A stretch of DNA of 64,000 nt. Origin: Chloroflexota bacterium. Lineage in GTDB: Bacteria; Chloroflexota; Dehalococcoidia; Tepidiformales; Tepidiformaceae. The position numbers were made by a program, and so were the translations under genes. Below, one piece after another: positions 18,355-26,187 of the stretch. Position 1 is the first letter of the stretch, and each line of letters starts with the position of its first letter. Below the pieces are notes generated by a model. The model saw nothing but the letters and a program-made list of their open reading frames with translations. It was not told the DNA's origin and did not search any database. The stretch covers positions 124,001 through 188,000 of the forward strand of contig JACPOQ010000001.1 in assembly GCA_016191435.1 (NCBI GenBank), in the 5' to 3' direction.

Positions 18355-19926
18355 GTGCACACACAGACGAAGGCGATGCTGGAGCAGTGCCCGGTCCCTC
18401 TCGACCTGCGGCGGGCGGTGGCGCCCAACGAGACGCTCCTCGCCTGCCCGGCCGCTGACATCGCGCGAGCCGCGGCGTACTTCGTCTCGCGGGGGGCGGA
18501 GCTGGCGACCATGGTGGGGCTGGATCTGGAGCCGCTTGGCGGTGGGCTCGCTATCGAGGCTGCCTTTTCGCTGCCGGCGTTCGACGAGTTCATCCGGGTC
18601 CAGGCGGACCTGGAAGGCGGGGCCTCCTACCCCGCGCTCACGCCGGCCATCCCGGCGGCGCAGTGGTACGAACGGGAGGCGAAGGACTTGCTCGGCATTG
18701 ACCCCGTGGGCCACCCCGACCCGCGGCGGCTCGTGCTGCACGAGTCGTACCCGCACGGCTACCACCCGCTGCGGAAACACGTCGATGGGGTCGCGCAGGC
18801 GCCCATCGACGCGCGGCGTTTCGACCATTTCGAGGTGCACGGCGAAGGCGTGTACGAATTGCCGGTAGGGCCCATCCACGCGGGGGTGATTGAACCGGGG
18901 CACTTCCGTTTCTCGAACATCGGCGACCTGGTGCTGTTCCTGGACGCGCGCCTGTTCTACACCCACCGCGGCGTGGAGAAAATCGTCGAGGGGATGGCGC
19001 CGGGACGGGCGCTGTTCACAGTGGAGCGGACGTGTGCAGCGTGCACCGTGTCGCACGGTGTTGCCTTTGCTTCGGCCGTGGAACGAGCGGCGCAGGTGGA
19101 GATCCCGTCGCGCGCGCGCTGGTTGCGGACGCTGCTGCTCGAACTCGAACGCCTCTACAACCATGTCGGGGACATCGGCAATATCTGCGCCGGCACGGGG
19201 CTGCATGCGGGCACGGCGCGCGGGGCGATCCTCAAGGAGCGCTTGCAACGGCTGAACGAAGCGCTCACGGGGCACCGCTTCCTCATGGGCGTGGTCGACA
19301 TCGGCGGACTCCGCACCGACCTCGACGCCCGGGCGCTGAACGAGCAGGGCCGCGCGCTCGCGAGCATCCACGCGGACTTCAGCATGTACGCCGACGGGAT
19401 CTTCGGCGTCGACAGTTTCGTCCACCGGCTCAAGGGGCCGGGGCGGCTGGACGCCGCGCTCGTAACGGCGCTCGGCGGCACGGGCGTCGCCGCCCGCGCC
19501 TCGGGCGTGGCGACGGACTACCGGACGCAGCACCCGCATGCCGCTTACGCGACGGTCCAGCCACGTCCCGTTGTGGAAACCGGCGGCGATGTCTTCGCAC
19601 GCACGATGGTGCGGGTGCGGGAGGCCGAGGAATCGTTCCGGCTCGTGCGGGCGATCCTCGACGGGCTGCCCGGCGGGGCGGCGCGCACCGAGGCCGGGCG
19701 CTTGCCGCCACGGGCGGCGGCGCTGGGGTATGCCGAAAGCCCCCGCGGGGCGAACGTGCACTGGGTGATGTTCGATGACGGCGGCCGCATTTATCGCCTG
19801 CGGATCCGCTCGGCGGCGTACGCCAACTGGCCGCTCGTGGCGCGGGCGGTGCCGGGGAACATGGTGCCGGACTTCCCGCTGATCAACAAAAGCTTCGAAC
19901 TCTGTTACGCCTGCTGTGACCGCTGA
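18355..19926 (+). CDS. hyfG: Group 4 [NiFe]-hydrogenase large subunit, NuoC-NuoD fusion (HyfG/HycE-like)
   Basis: A 523-residue catalytic subunit. Residues about 1-140 form a NuoC/HycE N-terminal domain (WYEREAKDLLGIDPVGHPD) and the rest is NuoD-like. NiFe ligands: the first pair Cys227 and Cys230 in ERTCAACTVSHG (family consensus RxCGxCxxxH, Gly replaced by Ala), and the last pair Cys517 and Cys520 in FELCYACCDR (consensus DPCxxCxxR). The protein ends at that Arg, with no C-terminal extension for a maturation protease to remove. GTG start directly after the hyfF stop. All four metal Cys are present, so it should be an active hydrogenase. Confidence 0.92.
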   Translation: MHTQTKAMLEQCPVPLDLRRAVAPNETLLACPAADIARAAAYFVSRGAELATMVGLDLEPLGGGLAIEAAFSLPAFDEFIRVQADLEGGASYPALTPAIPAAQWYEREAKDLLGIDPVGHPDPRRLVLHESYPHGYHPLRKHVDGVAQAPIDARRFDHFEVHGEGVYELPVGPIHAGVIEPGHFRFSNIGDLVLFLDARLFYTHRGVEKIVEGMAPGRALFTVERTCAACTVSHGVAFASAVERAAQVEIPSRARWLRTLLLELERLYNHVGDIGNICAGTGLHAGTARGAILKERLQRLNEALTGHRFLMGVVDIGGLRTDLDARALNEQGRALASIHADFSMYADGIFGVDSFVHRLKGPGRLDAALVTALGGTGVAARASGVATDYRTQHPHAAYATVQPRPVVETGGDVFARTMVRVREAEESFRLVRAILDGLPGGAARTEAGRLPPRAAALGYAESPRGANVHWVMFDDGGRIYRLRIRSAAYANWPLVARAVPGNMVPDFPLINKSFELCYACCDR

Positions 19927-19936
19927 GGGAGCCGCC

Positions 19937-20296
19937 ATGGGATTCATCCAGCTCGTCCTGAAGCCGCTCGTCCGGGGGCGCGCAACCGTGCGCTACCCCG
20001 GCGCGCCCACGGATTCGGTGACGACCAGGCGTGTGCCGCGGTTCCAGCCGGAGCTGTGCATCGACGATCGCGCGTGCGCTGCCATCTGCCCGACAGATGC
20101 CATCACCATCTCGCCCGCGGGGGGCGGCGGGCGCCGCTGGGCGCTGGACTACGGGAGGTGCATCTTCTGCGCGGAGTGCATCCGCGTCTGCCCGCCGCTC
20201 GCCATCGCCGCGACCGGGGACTTCGAGCTGGCCGCACGGGGCCGGGCGGGGGTGATCGCGGAATTCCTGCTCGGGGAGCCACGCGATGGACGGTAA
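19937..20296 (+). CDS. hyfH: Hydrogenase ferredoxin-like subunit HyfH/HycF (two Fe-S sites, one atypical)
   Basis: A 119-residue NuoI-like electron-transfer subunit. The second cluster motif is canonical (Cys75-x2-Cys78-x2-Cys81-x3-Cys85-Pro in GRCIFCAECIRVCPP). The first is Cys41-x2-Asp44-x2-Cys47-x3-Cys51-Pro (LCIDDRACAAICP), with Asp at the normal second Cys. That pattern can bind an Asp-ligated [4Fe-4S] or a [3Fe-4S] cluster in other ferredoxins. It should carry electrons between a soluble partner and the small subunit. ATG at 19937; its 3' end overlaps the small-subunit gene by 11 bases. Confidence 0.9.
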   Translation: MGFIQLVLKPLVRGRATVRYPGAPTDSVTTRRVPRFQPELCIDDRACAAICPTDAITISPAGGGGRRWALDYGRCIFCAECIRVCPPLAIAATGDFELAARGRAGVIAEFLLGEPRDGR

Positions 20297-20729
20297 GGGC
20301 CCGGGCGCCGAGCTCGCGGCGGCGATCCGCCGCCGCTGGCGCCGCTCGCTCCACATCCGGCACCTCGATTCCGGCTCCTGCAACGGCTGCGATTGGGAGC
20401 TGGCGGCGCTGCTCAACCCCTACTACGACATCCAGCGGCTCGGGCTCGATTTCGTCGCCTCCCCGCGCCACGCGGACCTGCTGCTGGTGACGGGCGTGAT
20501 GACGCGTAACCTGGTGGACGCGGCGCTCCGCACCTACGAAGCCATGCCCGAGCCGCGGCTGGTGGTCGCCGTGGGAGCGTGTGCCGTCGGCGGGGGGGTG
20601 TTCGCACAAACGTACGCGGCCCACGGCGCCGCCGCGCCGACCCTCCCGGTGGACGTCCACATCCCCGGCTGCCCGCCCCGCCCGGAGGCGATCATCCAGG
20701 GGCTGCTGCTGGCGGTCGGGCGTGCCTGA
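20286..20729 (+). CDS. hyfI: Group 4 [NiFe]-hydrogenase small subunit, HyfI/HycG (NuoB-like)
   Basis: A 147-residue small subunit carrying the proximal [4Fe-4S] cluster. The four ligands are Cys32 and Cys35 (SCNGCDWE), Cys99 (GACAVGGG) and Cys129 (PGCPPRPEAI). It pairs with the large subunit to form the hydrogenase core. It is the last gene of the operon and convergent with an MFS transporter gene 24 bases away. No formate dehydrogenase, CO dehydrogenase or hyp genes follow within the window, so the electron donor or acceptor of this complex is unknown. Confidence 0.92.
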   Translation: MDGKGPGAELAAAIRRRWRRSLHIRHLDSGSCNGCDWELAALLNPYYDIQRLGLDFVASPRHADLLLVTGVMTRNLVDAALRTYEAMPEPRLVVAVGACAVGGGVFAQTYAAHGAAAPTLPVDVHIPGCPPRPEAIIQGLLLAVGRA

Positions 20730-20753
20730 TGCGCGCCGGCAGCCGGGAGATAG

Positions 20754-22040
20754 TCACTGCTCCGCGGCGGTCAGGGTGCGAGGGCGTGGTGCGAGACGGG
20801 CGTTGGCGATGACGCCGTAGAGCACGACCAAAAGGGTCACGCCGGCCATGCCGGCCATCGCCTGGCGCTCCCCGAACCGGTCGGCGATTGCGCCGACGGG
20901 ATAGGCGACGATCGCGTTCAAGCCGAACGCCATCATGGTCACCGCCATCACACGGCCGAAGAAACGCGGCGAGGTGCGCTGCATGAGCGTGACGTTGTTC
21001 AACATCTGGAACCCGCTCGAAGTCGCGCCGACGAGCACGGCCACAACCATCGCGGTCATAAACGAGGGAGCGATCGCGAGCAGCAGCAGGGAGCCGCCAA
21101 GTCCGGCGCCACAGGCGAGCATGAGCCAAGCGGGGCGCCTCGGCGGATGTGTCGCGATGAACAGTGTCGTGACGATGCCGCCAATCGCCGCCGCGCCGTA
21201 GATCAGCCCGAGCTGGCTCGCCGGGTGGCGAAGCTGGTTTTCGAGATAACCGGGCATCACGGTTTGGTACGAGAAGGCGCTCAGGACGACACCGCCGAAG
21301 ACGAGCGTCAGCAGGCGCAAGTCGGCATTGGAGGCGACGTATCGCACGCCCTCGCCCAGGTCTCCGAAGATGGAAGCCGGCGCGGCCCTGGGCACGGGCG
21401 GAGTGGGCTGCATGAGCGCCAGCACGGCCACCACGCAGGCGAAGATGGCCGCCATTACCAGGTAGACGCCGCCGGAACCGACGAAACTCGCCCCCAGGAG
21501 TGCGCCGGCCAGCAACGGTCCGACGATGCGCGTGGCGTTCTGCATGAGCTGCTGCAGCGCGACGCCATGCGCCAGCGCGGGACCGGCGAGGAGGTCGCCA
21601 ATCCACGACTGCCGTGTTGGACCCATGACCGCATACAGGCAGCCGAGCACGAGCGTGCAGGCGGCGAGAATCCAGATTGTCAGCACATCGGTGGCAATGA
21701 GGACGGCGATGGCACCGTACATGATCCCGATCGCGGCCTGCGTGAACAGCAAGAGGCGCCGCTTCGAAATGCGGTCGCTCATGGCGCCGCCGATGGGGCT
21801 GAGAAACAGCATCGCGACGCCCTGGCCCAGCGAAACGAATCCGACGGCGCTGCTCTTTCCCGTCAGGTCGAAAGCGACGACGCCCTGGACGACGTTCATC
21901 ATGCCGAACGCGACCATCGCAAGCGTGGTGCCGATGAGCAGCAGGCGGTACTGGGAATGGGCGAGCACGGAAAAGGGGGAGATGGCGGCGTTTTCGGGAT
22001 CGCTCACAATCGCCGCGCCCTCCCTCTCCCTGATGACCAT
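20754..22040 (-). CDS. MFS transporter (MFS_3/EntS-like)
   Basis: A 428-residue, 12-helix major facilitator. It contains FVSLGQGVAMLFLSPIGGAMSDR with SKRRLLL (motif A) and GPLLAGALLGASFVGSGGVYLV, and lacks the motif C of DHA antiporters. It resembles the enterobactin-exporter/macrolide-efflux-like MFS_3 group, so an efflux function is likely but the substrate is unknown. The ATG at 22040 gives MVIREREGAAIVSDPE; a GTG at 22004 has a better ribosome binding site (GGGAGAGGGAGGG) and may be the real start. It is monocistronic, between the hydrogenase operon and a tRNA gene. Confidence 0.85.
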   Translation of the reverse strand: MVIREREGAAIVSDPENAAISPFSVLAHSQYRLLLIGTTLAMVAFGMMNVVQGVVAFDLTGKSSAVGFVSLGQGVAMLFLSPIGGAMSDRISKRRLLLFTQAAIGIMYGAIAVLIATDVLTIWILAACTLVLGCLYAVMGPTRQSWIGDLLAGPALAHGVALQQLMQNATRIVGPLLAGALLGASFVGSGGVYLVMAAIFACVVAVLALMQPTPPVPRAAPASIFGDLGEGVRYVASNADLRLLTLVFGGVVLSAFSYQTVMPGYLENQLRHPASQLGLIYGAAAIGGIVTTLFIATHPPRRPAWLMLACGAGLGGSLLLLAIAPSFMTAMVVAVLVGATSSGFQMLNNVTLMQRTSPRFFGRVMAVTMMAFGLNAIVAYPVGAIADRFGERQAMAGMAGVTLLVVLYGVIANARLAPRPRTLTAAEQ

Positions 22041-22211
22041 ATACGAACCTCGCGGAAGGCGCGGGCGGGGCGGGTTCGGCTCCGGGCGAGCGCGGTCTCC
22101 CGGGGCACGTGCTCGGCCGAGGGGTAATCCCCGGCGGCGCCGGTCGGACCTGTGCCGGGGCCCGGGTGGGGACCGCTCGTTGCCGCGCCAGCGCGACGGA
22201 TGTTGGTTAAC

Positions 22212-22284
22212 TACCCCCGGCAGGATTCGAACCTGCGGCCAAGCGTTTAGAAGACGCTTGCTCTATCCCCTGAGCTACGGGGGC
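22212..22284 (-). tRNA. tRNA-Arg (anticodon TCT)
   Basis: The minus strand folds as a full cloverleaf. The acceptor is GCCCCCG with CGGGGGT (a G-U at 1:72), the D-arm GCTC...GAGC, the anticodon stem AGCGT/ACGCT around loop CTTCTAA (anticodon TCT), and the T-arm GCAGG TTCGAAT CCTGC. The 3' CCA is not encoded. A TATAAA box lies about ten bases upstream, followed further up by a heptamer array. Confidence 0.93.
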
Positions 22285-22300
22285 CTGGAGACAGTTTATA

Positions 22301-22327
22301 AGTGCTGAGTGCTGAGTGCAGAGTGCT
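22301..22327. repeat. Heptamer array AGTGCTG upstream of tRNA-Arg
   Basis: About 3.5 copies of AGTGCTG (one AGTGCAG variant) directly upstream of the tRNA-Arg -10 box, in the gap before flgL. The same heptamer type is known as an intergenic tandem repeat in filamentous cyanobacteria. Confidence 0.75.
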
Positions 22328-22338
22328 TCCGCGGCCGC

Positions 22339-23226
22339 CTACCGCAGGTAGTCCAGGAGAGTCATGCTGGCGGTGCGGCCGATGGCGCCGAGGGCGGCCT
22401 GGTAGGAGTTCTGGGCAGCCTGAAACTGGACGATGGTCCTGGTGATGTCCACTTCTTCGATGCCGGCGCGGAGCTGGTCCAGGTCGGTGCTGGTTTGCTC
22501 CGAGACCTGCTGAGCGGCCTCGAAGCGGTTCGCGCGGGCGCCGAGGTCGGCGCGGGCATCGATGATGCGGCCGAGCGCGGCATCGATCGTGCCGACGCTG
22601 GCGGCAATGGCGCTCGTGGGGGCGGAGCCGACGAGGTTATCGCGCAGGGCGATGAGGTCCGTGAACATCGAGCCGAAGACCTGCGAGCCAACGACGTTGA
22701 CGGGCACGGCATCCTGCTTGGAGATGCGGTTCAGGCGCTGGCCCGTGTCGCCCTGGTAGGTGACGGCCGTGGGCGGGCTGCCGGTGACGGTGTAGGCGGG
22801 CTGGTCGGATTTGTAGCCGGCGAAGATGTAGGCGCCGGCGAAGTTGGTATTGGCGACCTGGGCGAGTTGGCCGATGAGCTGGTTCACCTCGGCGGCGATG
22901 GCCGAGCGGTCGCTGGCGCCGACGGTGTCGCTCGCGGCCTGCACGGTGAGCTCGCGGATGCGCTGGAGCGATTCGTCGGCGCTGCCGAGCGCAGCTTCGC
23001 TGGCGTTGATGAAGGCGGTGCCGCTGGAGAGGTTGCGTTGCATCTGCGCTTCATAGGCGATGTTCTCGCGGTGGCCGAGCGAGATCGCGGCGCCGGCCGG
23101 GTCGTCGCTGGCGCGGTTGATGCGGCGGTTGGTGGAGAGCTGCTGCTGGAGCGAATCGAGGTTCTGGGTGACCTGCTGGAGATAGCCCACGCGGGCGGTG
23201 AGGCGGGATTGCTCGGAGAGTCTCAT
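22339..23226 (-). CDS. flgL: Flagellar hook-filament junction protein FlgL
   Basis: A 295-residue FlgL (HAP3), flagellin-like. The N-terminal helix is LQQVTQNLDSLQQQLSTNRRINRASDDPAG, with the flagellin-type NRASDDPAGAA motif, and the C-terminal helix is VDITRTIVQFQAAQNSYQAALGAIGR. FlgL is exported by the flagellar type III system and joins the filament to FlgK. It is the last gene of the minus-strand flagellar operon, two bases after flgK. Flagellin itself is not in the window. Confidence 0.93.
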   Translation of the reverse strand: MRLSEQSRLTARVGYLQQVTQNLDSLQQQLSTNRRINRASDDPAGAAISLGHRENIAYEAQMQRNLSSGTAFINASEAALGSADESLQRIRELTVQAASDTVGASDRSAIAAEVNQLIGQLAQVANTNFAGAYIFAGYKSDQPAYTVTGSPPTAVTYQGDTGQRLNRISKQDAVPVNVVGSQVFGSMFTDLIALRDNLVGSAPTSAIAASVGTIDAALGRIIDARADLGARANRFEAAQQVSEQTSTDLDQLRAGIEEVDITRTIVQFQAAQNSYQAALGAIGRTASMTLLDYLR

Positions 23227-23228
23227 GG

Positions 23229-24635
23229 CTACCTGCCCACCATGCCGGTGTTGTTGATAAGCGTGTCGAGCATTTGGTCGATGGTGGTGATGACGCGGGC
23301 AGCGGCCTGGTAGGCCTTCTGGGCGGAGTTGAGGTTGGTGACTTCCTCATCGATGTTGACGCCGGAAACGGACTGGCGCATGCCGTCGAGTTGGGTGGCG
23401 AGCAGGCCCGCGGATTCGGCGAGCCCCTTCGAGCGGCTGACATCGGCGCCGAGCACGCTGACCATATTGCCGTAATACTGCCCGAAGGTGATGGTGCCGG
23501 CGGACATGGTGTTCGCCAGTTCCAGATCGGCAATCCGCAAGGCGTTCGAACCGTCGCCGGGACTGCCGAGGGCGGAAGCGGCCGCGATCTTGCTGGGGTT
23601 GGCGGCGAGGGTGGCGTTGAGGCCGATATCGGCGGCGCCCGTGCCGGTGAAGAACGCGAGCCCGGTGGAGTTATCGAGCCCGAACCCGGCCGAATGGACG
23701 GCGTTCACGCTCGTGATGAGGCCGGAGGCAAGCGAATCGAGCTTGGCCATGACGCCCGGGATGGTCACGTCGCGGGCGTCCAGCAGGCCCTTGAGCTTTC
23801 CCGTCGAGGCCATGACGTCGGAGCCGTCCATCGAGAAGACGAGCTTGTTCATGCCCGCGTTCGCCGGGTCTGGCGCCGTTTCGACGGAACGCACGGTATT
23901 GCCGGTGACGAGCTCGTGGCTGCCGAGGTAGACGGTGGTGGTCTTGTCGGGCTGTTCGGTGTAGGTGATGTTCGCCAGCTTCGAGAGGTTATCGAGCATG
24001 AGGTCGCGGCGGTCGCGGAGGTCGTTTGCTTTGTCGCCCGAGAGCTCGACCTGCTTGATCTGGAAGTTGAGCGCGCCAATCTCCGAGGCGGCCGCGTTGA
24101 TCTGGTCGCCGACGCCCGAAACCTGGCGGTTGAGGTCCTTGCGCTGGTTATCCAGGTCGCTGTTTGCGCGCTGGAGGCGGGTGGAGAGCGTGGTGGCGGA
24201 GTTCACGAGGGTGGTGCGGGAGGCGCTCGATTCGGGGTTGTTGACGACGTCCTGCCAGGCCGCGAAGAACTTGCCCATGAGGGCGCCGAGGCCGTTGTCG
24301 CTCGGTTCGTTGAAGACGACTTCGGTGGAGGCGATGGCGCCGGATTGCGCGTCCCACTGGGCCTGGGAGCTGAGGGCCTGGCGGGCCTGGAAATCCATGA
24401 AGAGGTCGCGAACGCGGTTCACATCGCTGGCATCGACGCCGAACCCGGTGCGGCCGAGGAGCGCATCGCGGGTGTAGCGGTCGCTGCCATCGATGCCGAT
24501 GGGACGCAGGAGCACGCGCTGGCGGGAGTAGCCGGGCGAGTTCGCGTTGGCGATGTTGTTGGAGGCGATATCGACTGCGAGCTGCTGCGCGCGCAGCGCC
24601 TTGACGGCGGTATCGAGCCCGGCGGAGAGACTCAT
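23229..24635 (-). CDS. flgK: Flagellar hook-associated protein FlgK
   Basis: A 468-residue HAP1. The N-terminus LDTAVKALRAQQLAVDIASNNIANANSPGYSRQRV carries the rod/hook-family signature ASNNIANANSPGYSRQ, and the C-terminus SGVNIDEEVTNLNSAQKAYQAAARVITTIDQMLDTLIN is equally typical. The middle domain is shorter than in enterics. It is secreted through the flagellar export gate and sits between hook and FlgL. FlgN, its likely chaperone, is encoded immediately upstream. Confidence 0.95.
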   Translation of the reverse strand: MSLSAGLDTAVKALRAQQLAVDIASNNIANANSPGYSRQRVLLRPIGIDGSDRYTRDALLGRTGFGVDASDVNRVRDLFMDFQARQALSSQAQWDAQSGAIASTEVVFNEPSDNGLGALMGKFFAAWQDVVNNPESSASRTTLVNSATTLSTRLQRANSDLDNQRKDLNRQVSGVGDQINAAASEIGALNFQIKQVELSGDKANDLRDRRDLMLDNLSKLANITYTEQPDKTTTVYLGSHELVTGNTVRSVETAPDPANAGMNKLVFSMDGSDVMASTGKLKGLLDARDVTIPGVMAKLDSLASGLITSVNAVHSAGFGLDNSTGLAFFTGTGAADIGLNATLAANPSKIAAASALGSPGDGSNALRIADLELANTMSAGTITFGQYYGNMVSVLGADVSRSKGLAESAGLLATQLDGMRQSVSGVNIDEEVTNLNSAQKAYQAAARVITTIDQMLDTLINNTGMVGR

Positions 24636-24645
24636 CGGTTAGCTC

Positions 24646-25128
24646 CTACGCGCTCCGGGAGACGATGTCCCGGCCCTGGTGGAATTCCTGCCGGCCGGCC
24701 GCCCCGTACGTCGGGGAGGACATGCCGGCGATCAGCCCGTACCAGCGCTCGCGCAGCTTGACGGCGTTGAGGATCAGGCGGGCGTTGGCCTCCTGGGCCT
24801 CACGAAGTTCCTTTGCCCGGGCCATCAGCCGCTCGCGCGCCTGGGTGAATCCGGTCACGCCCAGATTGTCGGCAACGGGGAGGAGGTCGGAGAGCGTCGC
24901 GCCCGTGCCGAGCTGGTTGACAAGGCGTTGGCGCTCAGCATCGAGGGCGTCGATGGTCTCGGAGGTGGCGAGCATCTCCGCGCTCACGCGCTCGATCGCA
25001 GCAAAATCCGAGACGACGAGCGCGTGCTGCTCCTCGAAGGCGAGGCCGACGAGCACCGTGAGTGCGGCCTCCTGCTGGCCAAGCACCCTCAGGATGCGGT
25101 CCAGCAGCTCGGCGCTCTCGCTATCCAC
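24646..25128 (-). CDS. flgN: Flagellar export chaperone FlgN
   Basis: A 160-residue, almost entirely alpha-helical protein of the FlgN family, the chaperone for FlgK and FlgL. It has the helical regions LLDRILRVLGQQEAALTVLV and EEQHALVVSDFAAIERVSAEML, and the C-terminal LRERWYGLIAGMSSPTYGAAGR, where Y-x-x-x-G is typical. GTG start overlapping the flgM stop by eight bases. It is encoded directly upstream of its presumed clients flgK and flgL. Confidence 0.85.
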   Translation of the reverse strand: MDSESAELLDRILRVLGQQEAALTVLVGLAFEEQHALVVSDFAAIERVSAEMLATSETIDALDAERQRLVNQLGTGATLSDLLPVADNLGVTGFTQARERLMARAKELREAQEANARLILNAVKLRERWYGLIAGMSSPTYGAAGRQEFHQGRDIVSRSA

Positions 25129-25429
25129 CGAAGCTGCCGCTGCGGAGGAGACGCTCGGCGATGGCGCGGGCATCGGAGGCATAGCTGCCGTTGGCGATCG
25201 ACGCCTTGAGCGCCGCGACCCGGTCGGCGCGCACATCGGGTGTGTTGCGCACGGCCAGGGACGCCTCGGCGACGATGCGGCCACGGTCCGAGACGCTGAT
25301 GTTGTCGAGCTTGCCGGCGGCGCGCTCCGAGCCTTCGGGGCGGCCGGCGGCGTCCTCGATGCCCTGGGCGGCGTTGCCCTGCGTGGTGCGGCTGGTAGCG
25401 AGTGAACCGAGCCCGTCGATCCTGGTCAT
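25121..25429 (-). CDS. flgM: Anti-sigma-28 factor FlgM
   Basis: A 102-residue FlgM. The C-terminal sigma-28-binding half contains NISVSDRGRIVAEASLAV, VRADRVAALKASIANGSYASDARAIAERLL, the standard FlgM pattern RxxKxxIxxGxYxxDxxxIAexL. It holds FliA inactive until it is exported once the hook is complete. fliA lies in the same operon about 2.5 kb upstream. Overlap with flgN suggests coupled translation. Confidence 0.9.
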   Translation of the reverse strand: MTRIDGLGSLATSRTTQGNAAQGIEDAAGRPEGSERAAGKLDNISVSDRGRIVAEASLAVRNTPDVRADRVAALKASIANGSYASDARAIAERLLRSGSFGG

Positions 25430-25440
25430 GCTGGTGCTCC

Positions 25441-26184
25441 TTAGCGGGTCAGGTTGGTGGCGACGCTCAGCATCTGGTCGCCGACTGAAAAGGTACGTGC
25501 GGACGCCTGGTAGGCGCGCTGGGCGATGAGCATGGAGGTAAACTCCTGGGCGGCGTCAACATTCGATGACTCGATCGAGCCTGGGCGAATGGTGGCGAAG
25601 CTGCCATCGCCGGGGATCCCTTCGGTGAGCGCGCCGCTGTTGACGGTCTCGCGGTAGAGGCCGTCGCCGAGCTCTTCGAGGCCCTGCGGGTTGACGAAGC
25701 GGACCACGCCGACCTGGCCGATGACCTGGACGGCGCCCGTGTCATCGGTGGCGGTGATGGCGCCGGACTGGTCGACGGCCGGCGACGAGAGGCCCTCGGG
25801 GACGGTGACCGGCGGGACGAGGAAGCGGCCGCGGAAGGCGGTGACGTTGCCGGCGGCGTCGGCGGTGAGGGCGCCGAAGCGGGTGTAGGCGATGGAGCCA
25901 TCGGCATCCTGGACGCGGAAGAAGCTGTCGTCGCTGATGGCGAAGTGAAGGCGGTCGCCGGTGTCCTGTGGGGCGCCGGCGCGGAAGATCGGGTCGAAGG
26001 TGGTCCCGGAGACGCCGAGGCGGCCGCCGCCGGTCTCATAATCGGCGTTGGGGGTGCCTTCGGCGAGCGCGCGGACCGCCTTGAACCCGGCTGTGTTGAC
26101 GTTCGCGAGGTTGTTGGCGACGACATCGAGCACATTCTGGTTGTAGGCCATGCCGCTGGCGGCGGCGCCGAGGATGGTGGTCAT
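25441..26184 (-). CDS. flgG: Flagellar rod/hook-basal body protein, FlgG-like
   Basis: A 247-residue rod protein. It has the N-terminal rod signature LDVVANNLANVNTAGFKAVRA and a C-terminal EFTSMLIAQRAYQASARTFSVGDQMLSVATNLTR typical of FlgG/FlgF. It lies four bases downstream of a second, related rod gene. Which of the two is the distal rod protein FlgG and which the proximal FlgF cannot be decided without alignment; both belong to the FlgE/F/G family of axial proteins exported through the rod. Confidence 0.82.
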   Translation of the reverse strand: MTTILGAAASGMAYNQNVLDVVANNLANVNTAGFKAVRALAEGTPNADYETGGGRLGVSGTTFDPIFRAGAPQDTGDRLHFAISDDSFFRVQDADGSIAYTRFGALTADAAGNVTAFRGRFLVPPVTVPEGLSSPAVDQSGAITATDDTGAVQVIGQVGVVRFVNPQGLEELGDGLYRETVNSGALTEGIPGDGSFATIRPGSIESSNVDAAQEFTSMLIAQRAYQASARTFSVGDQMLSVATNLTR

Positions 26185-26187
26185 GGC

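Noticed and set aside
19032..19080. Possible selenocysteine in the hydrogenase large subunit
   Set aside because: All four NiFe-site Cys codons are TGC or TGT and the frame has no internal TGA.
17452..19947. 831-residue minus-strand open frame opposite hyfF-hyfG
   Set aside because: Arg/His/Glu-rich shadow of real hydrogenase genes, with no recognisable domain.
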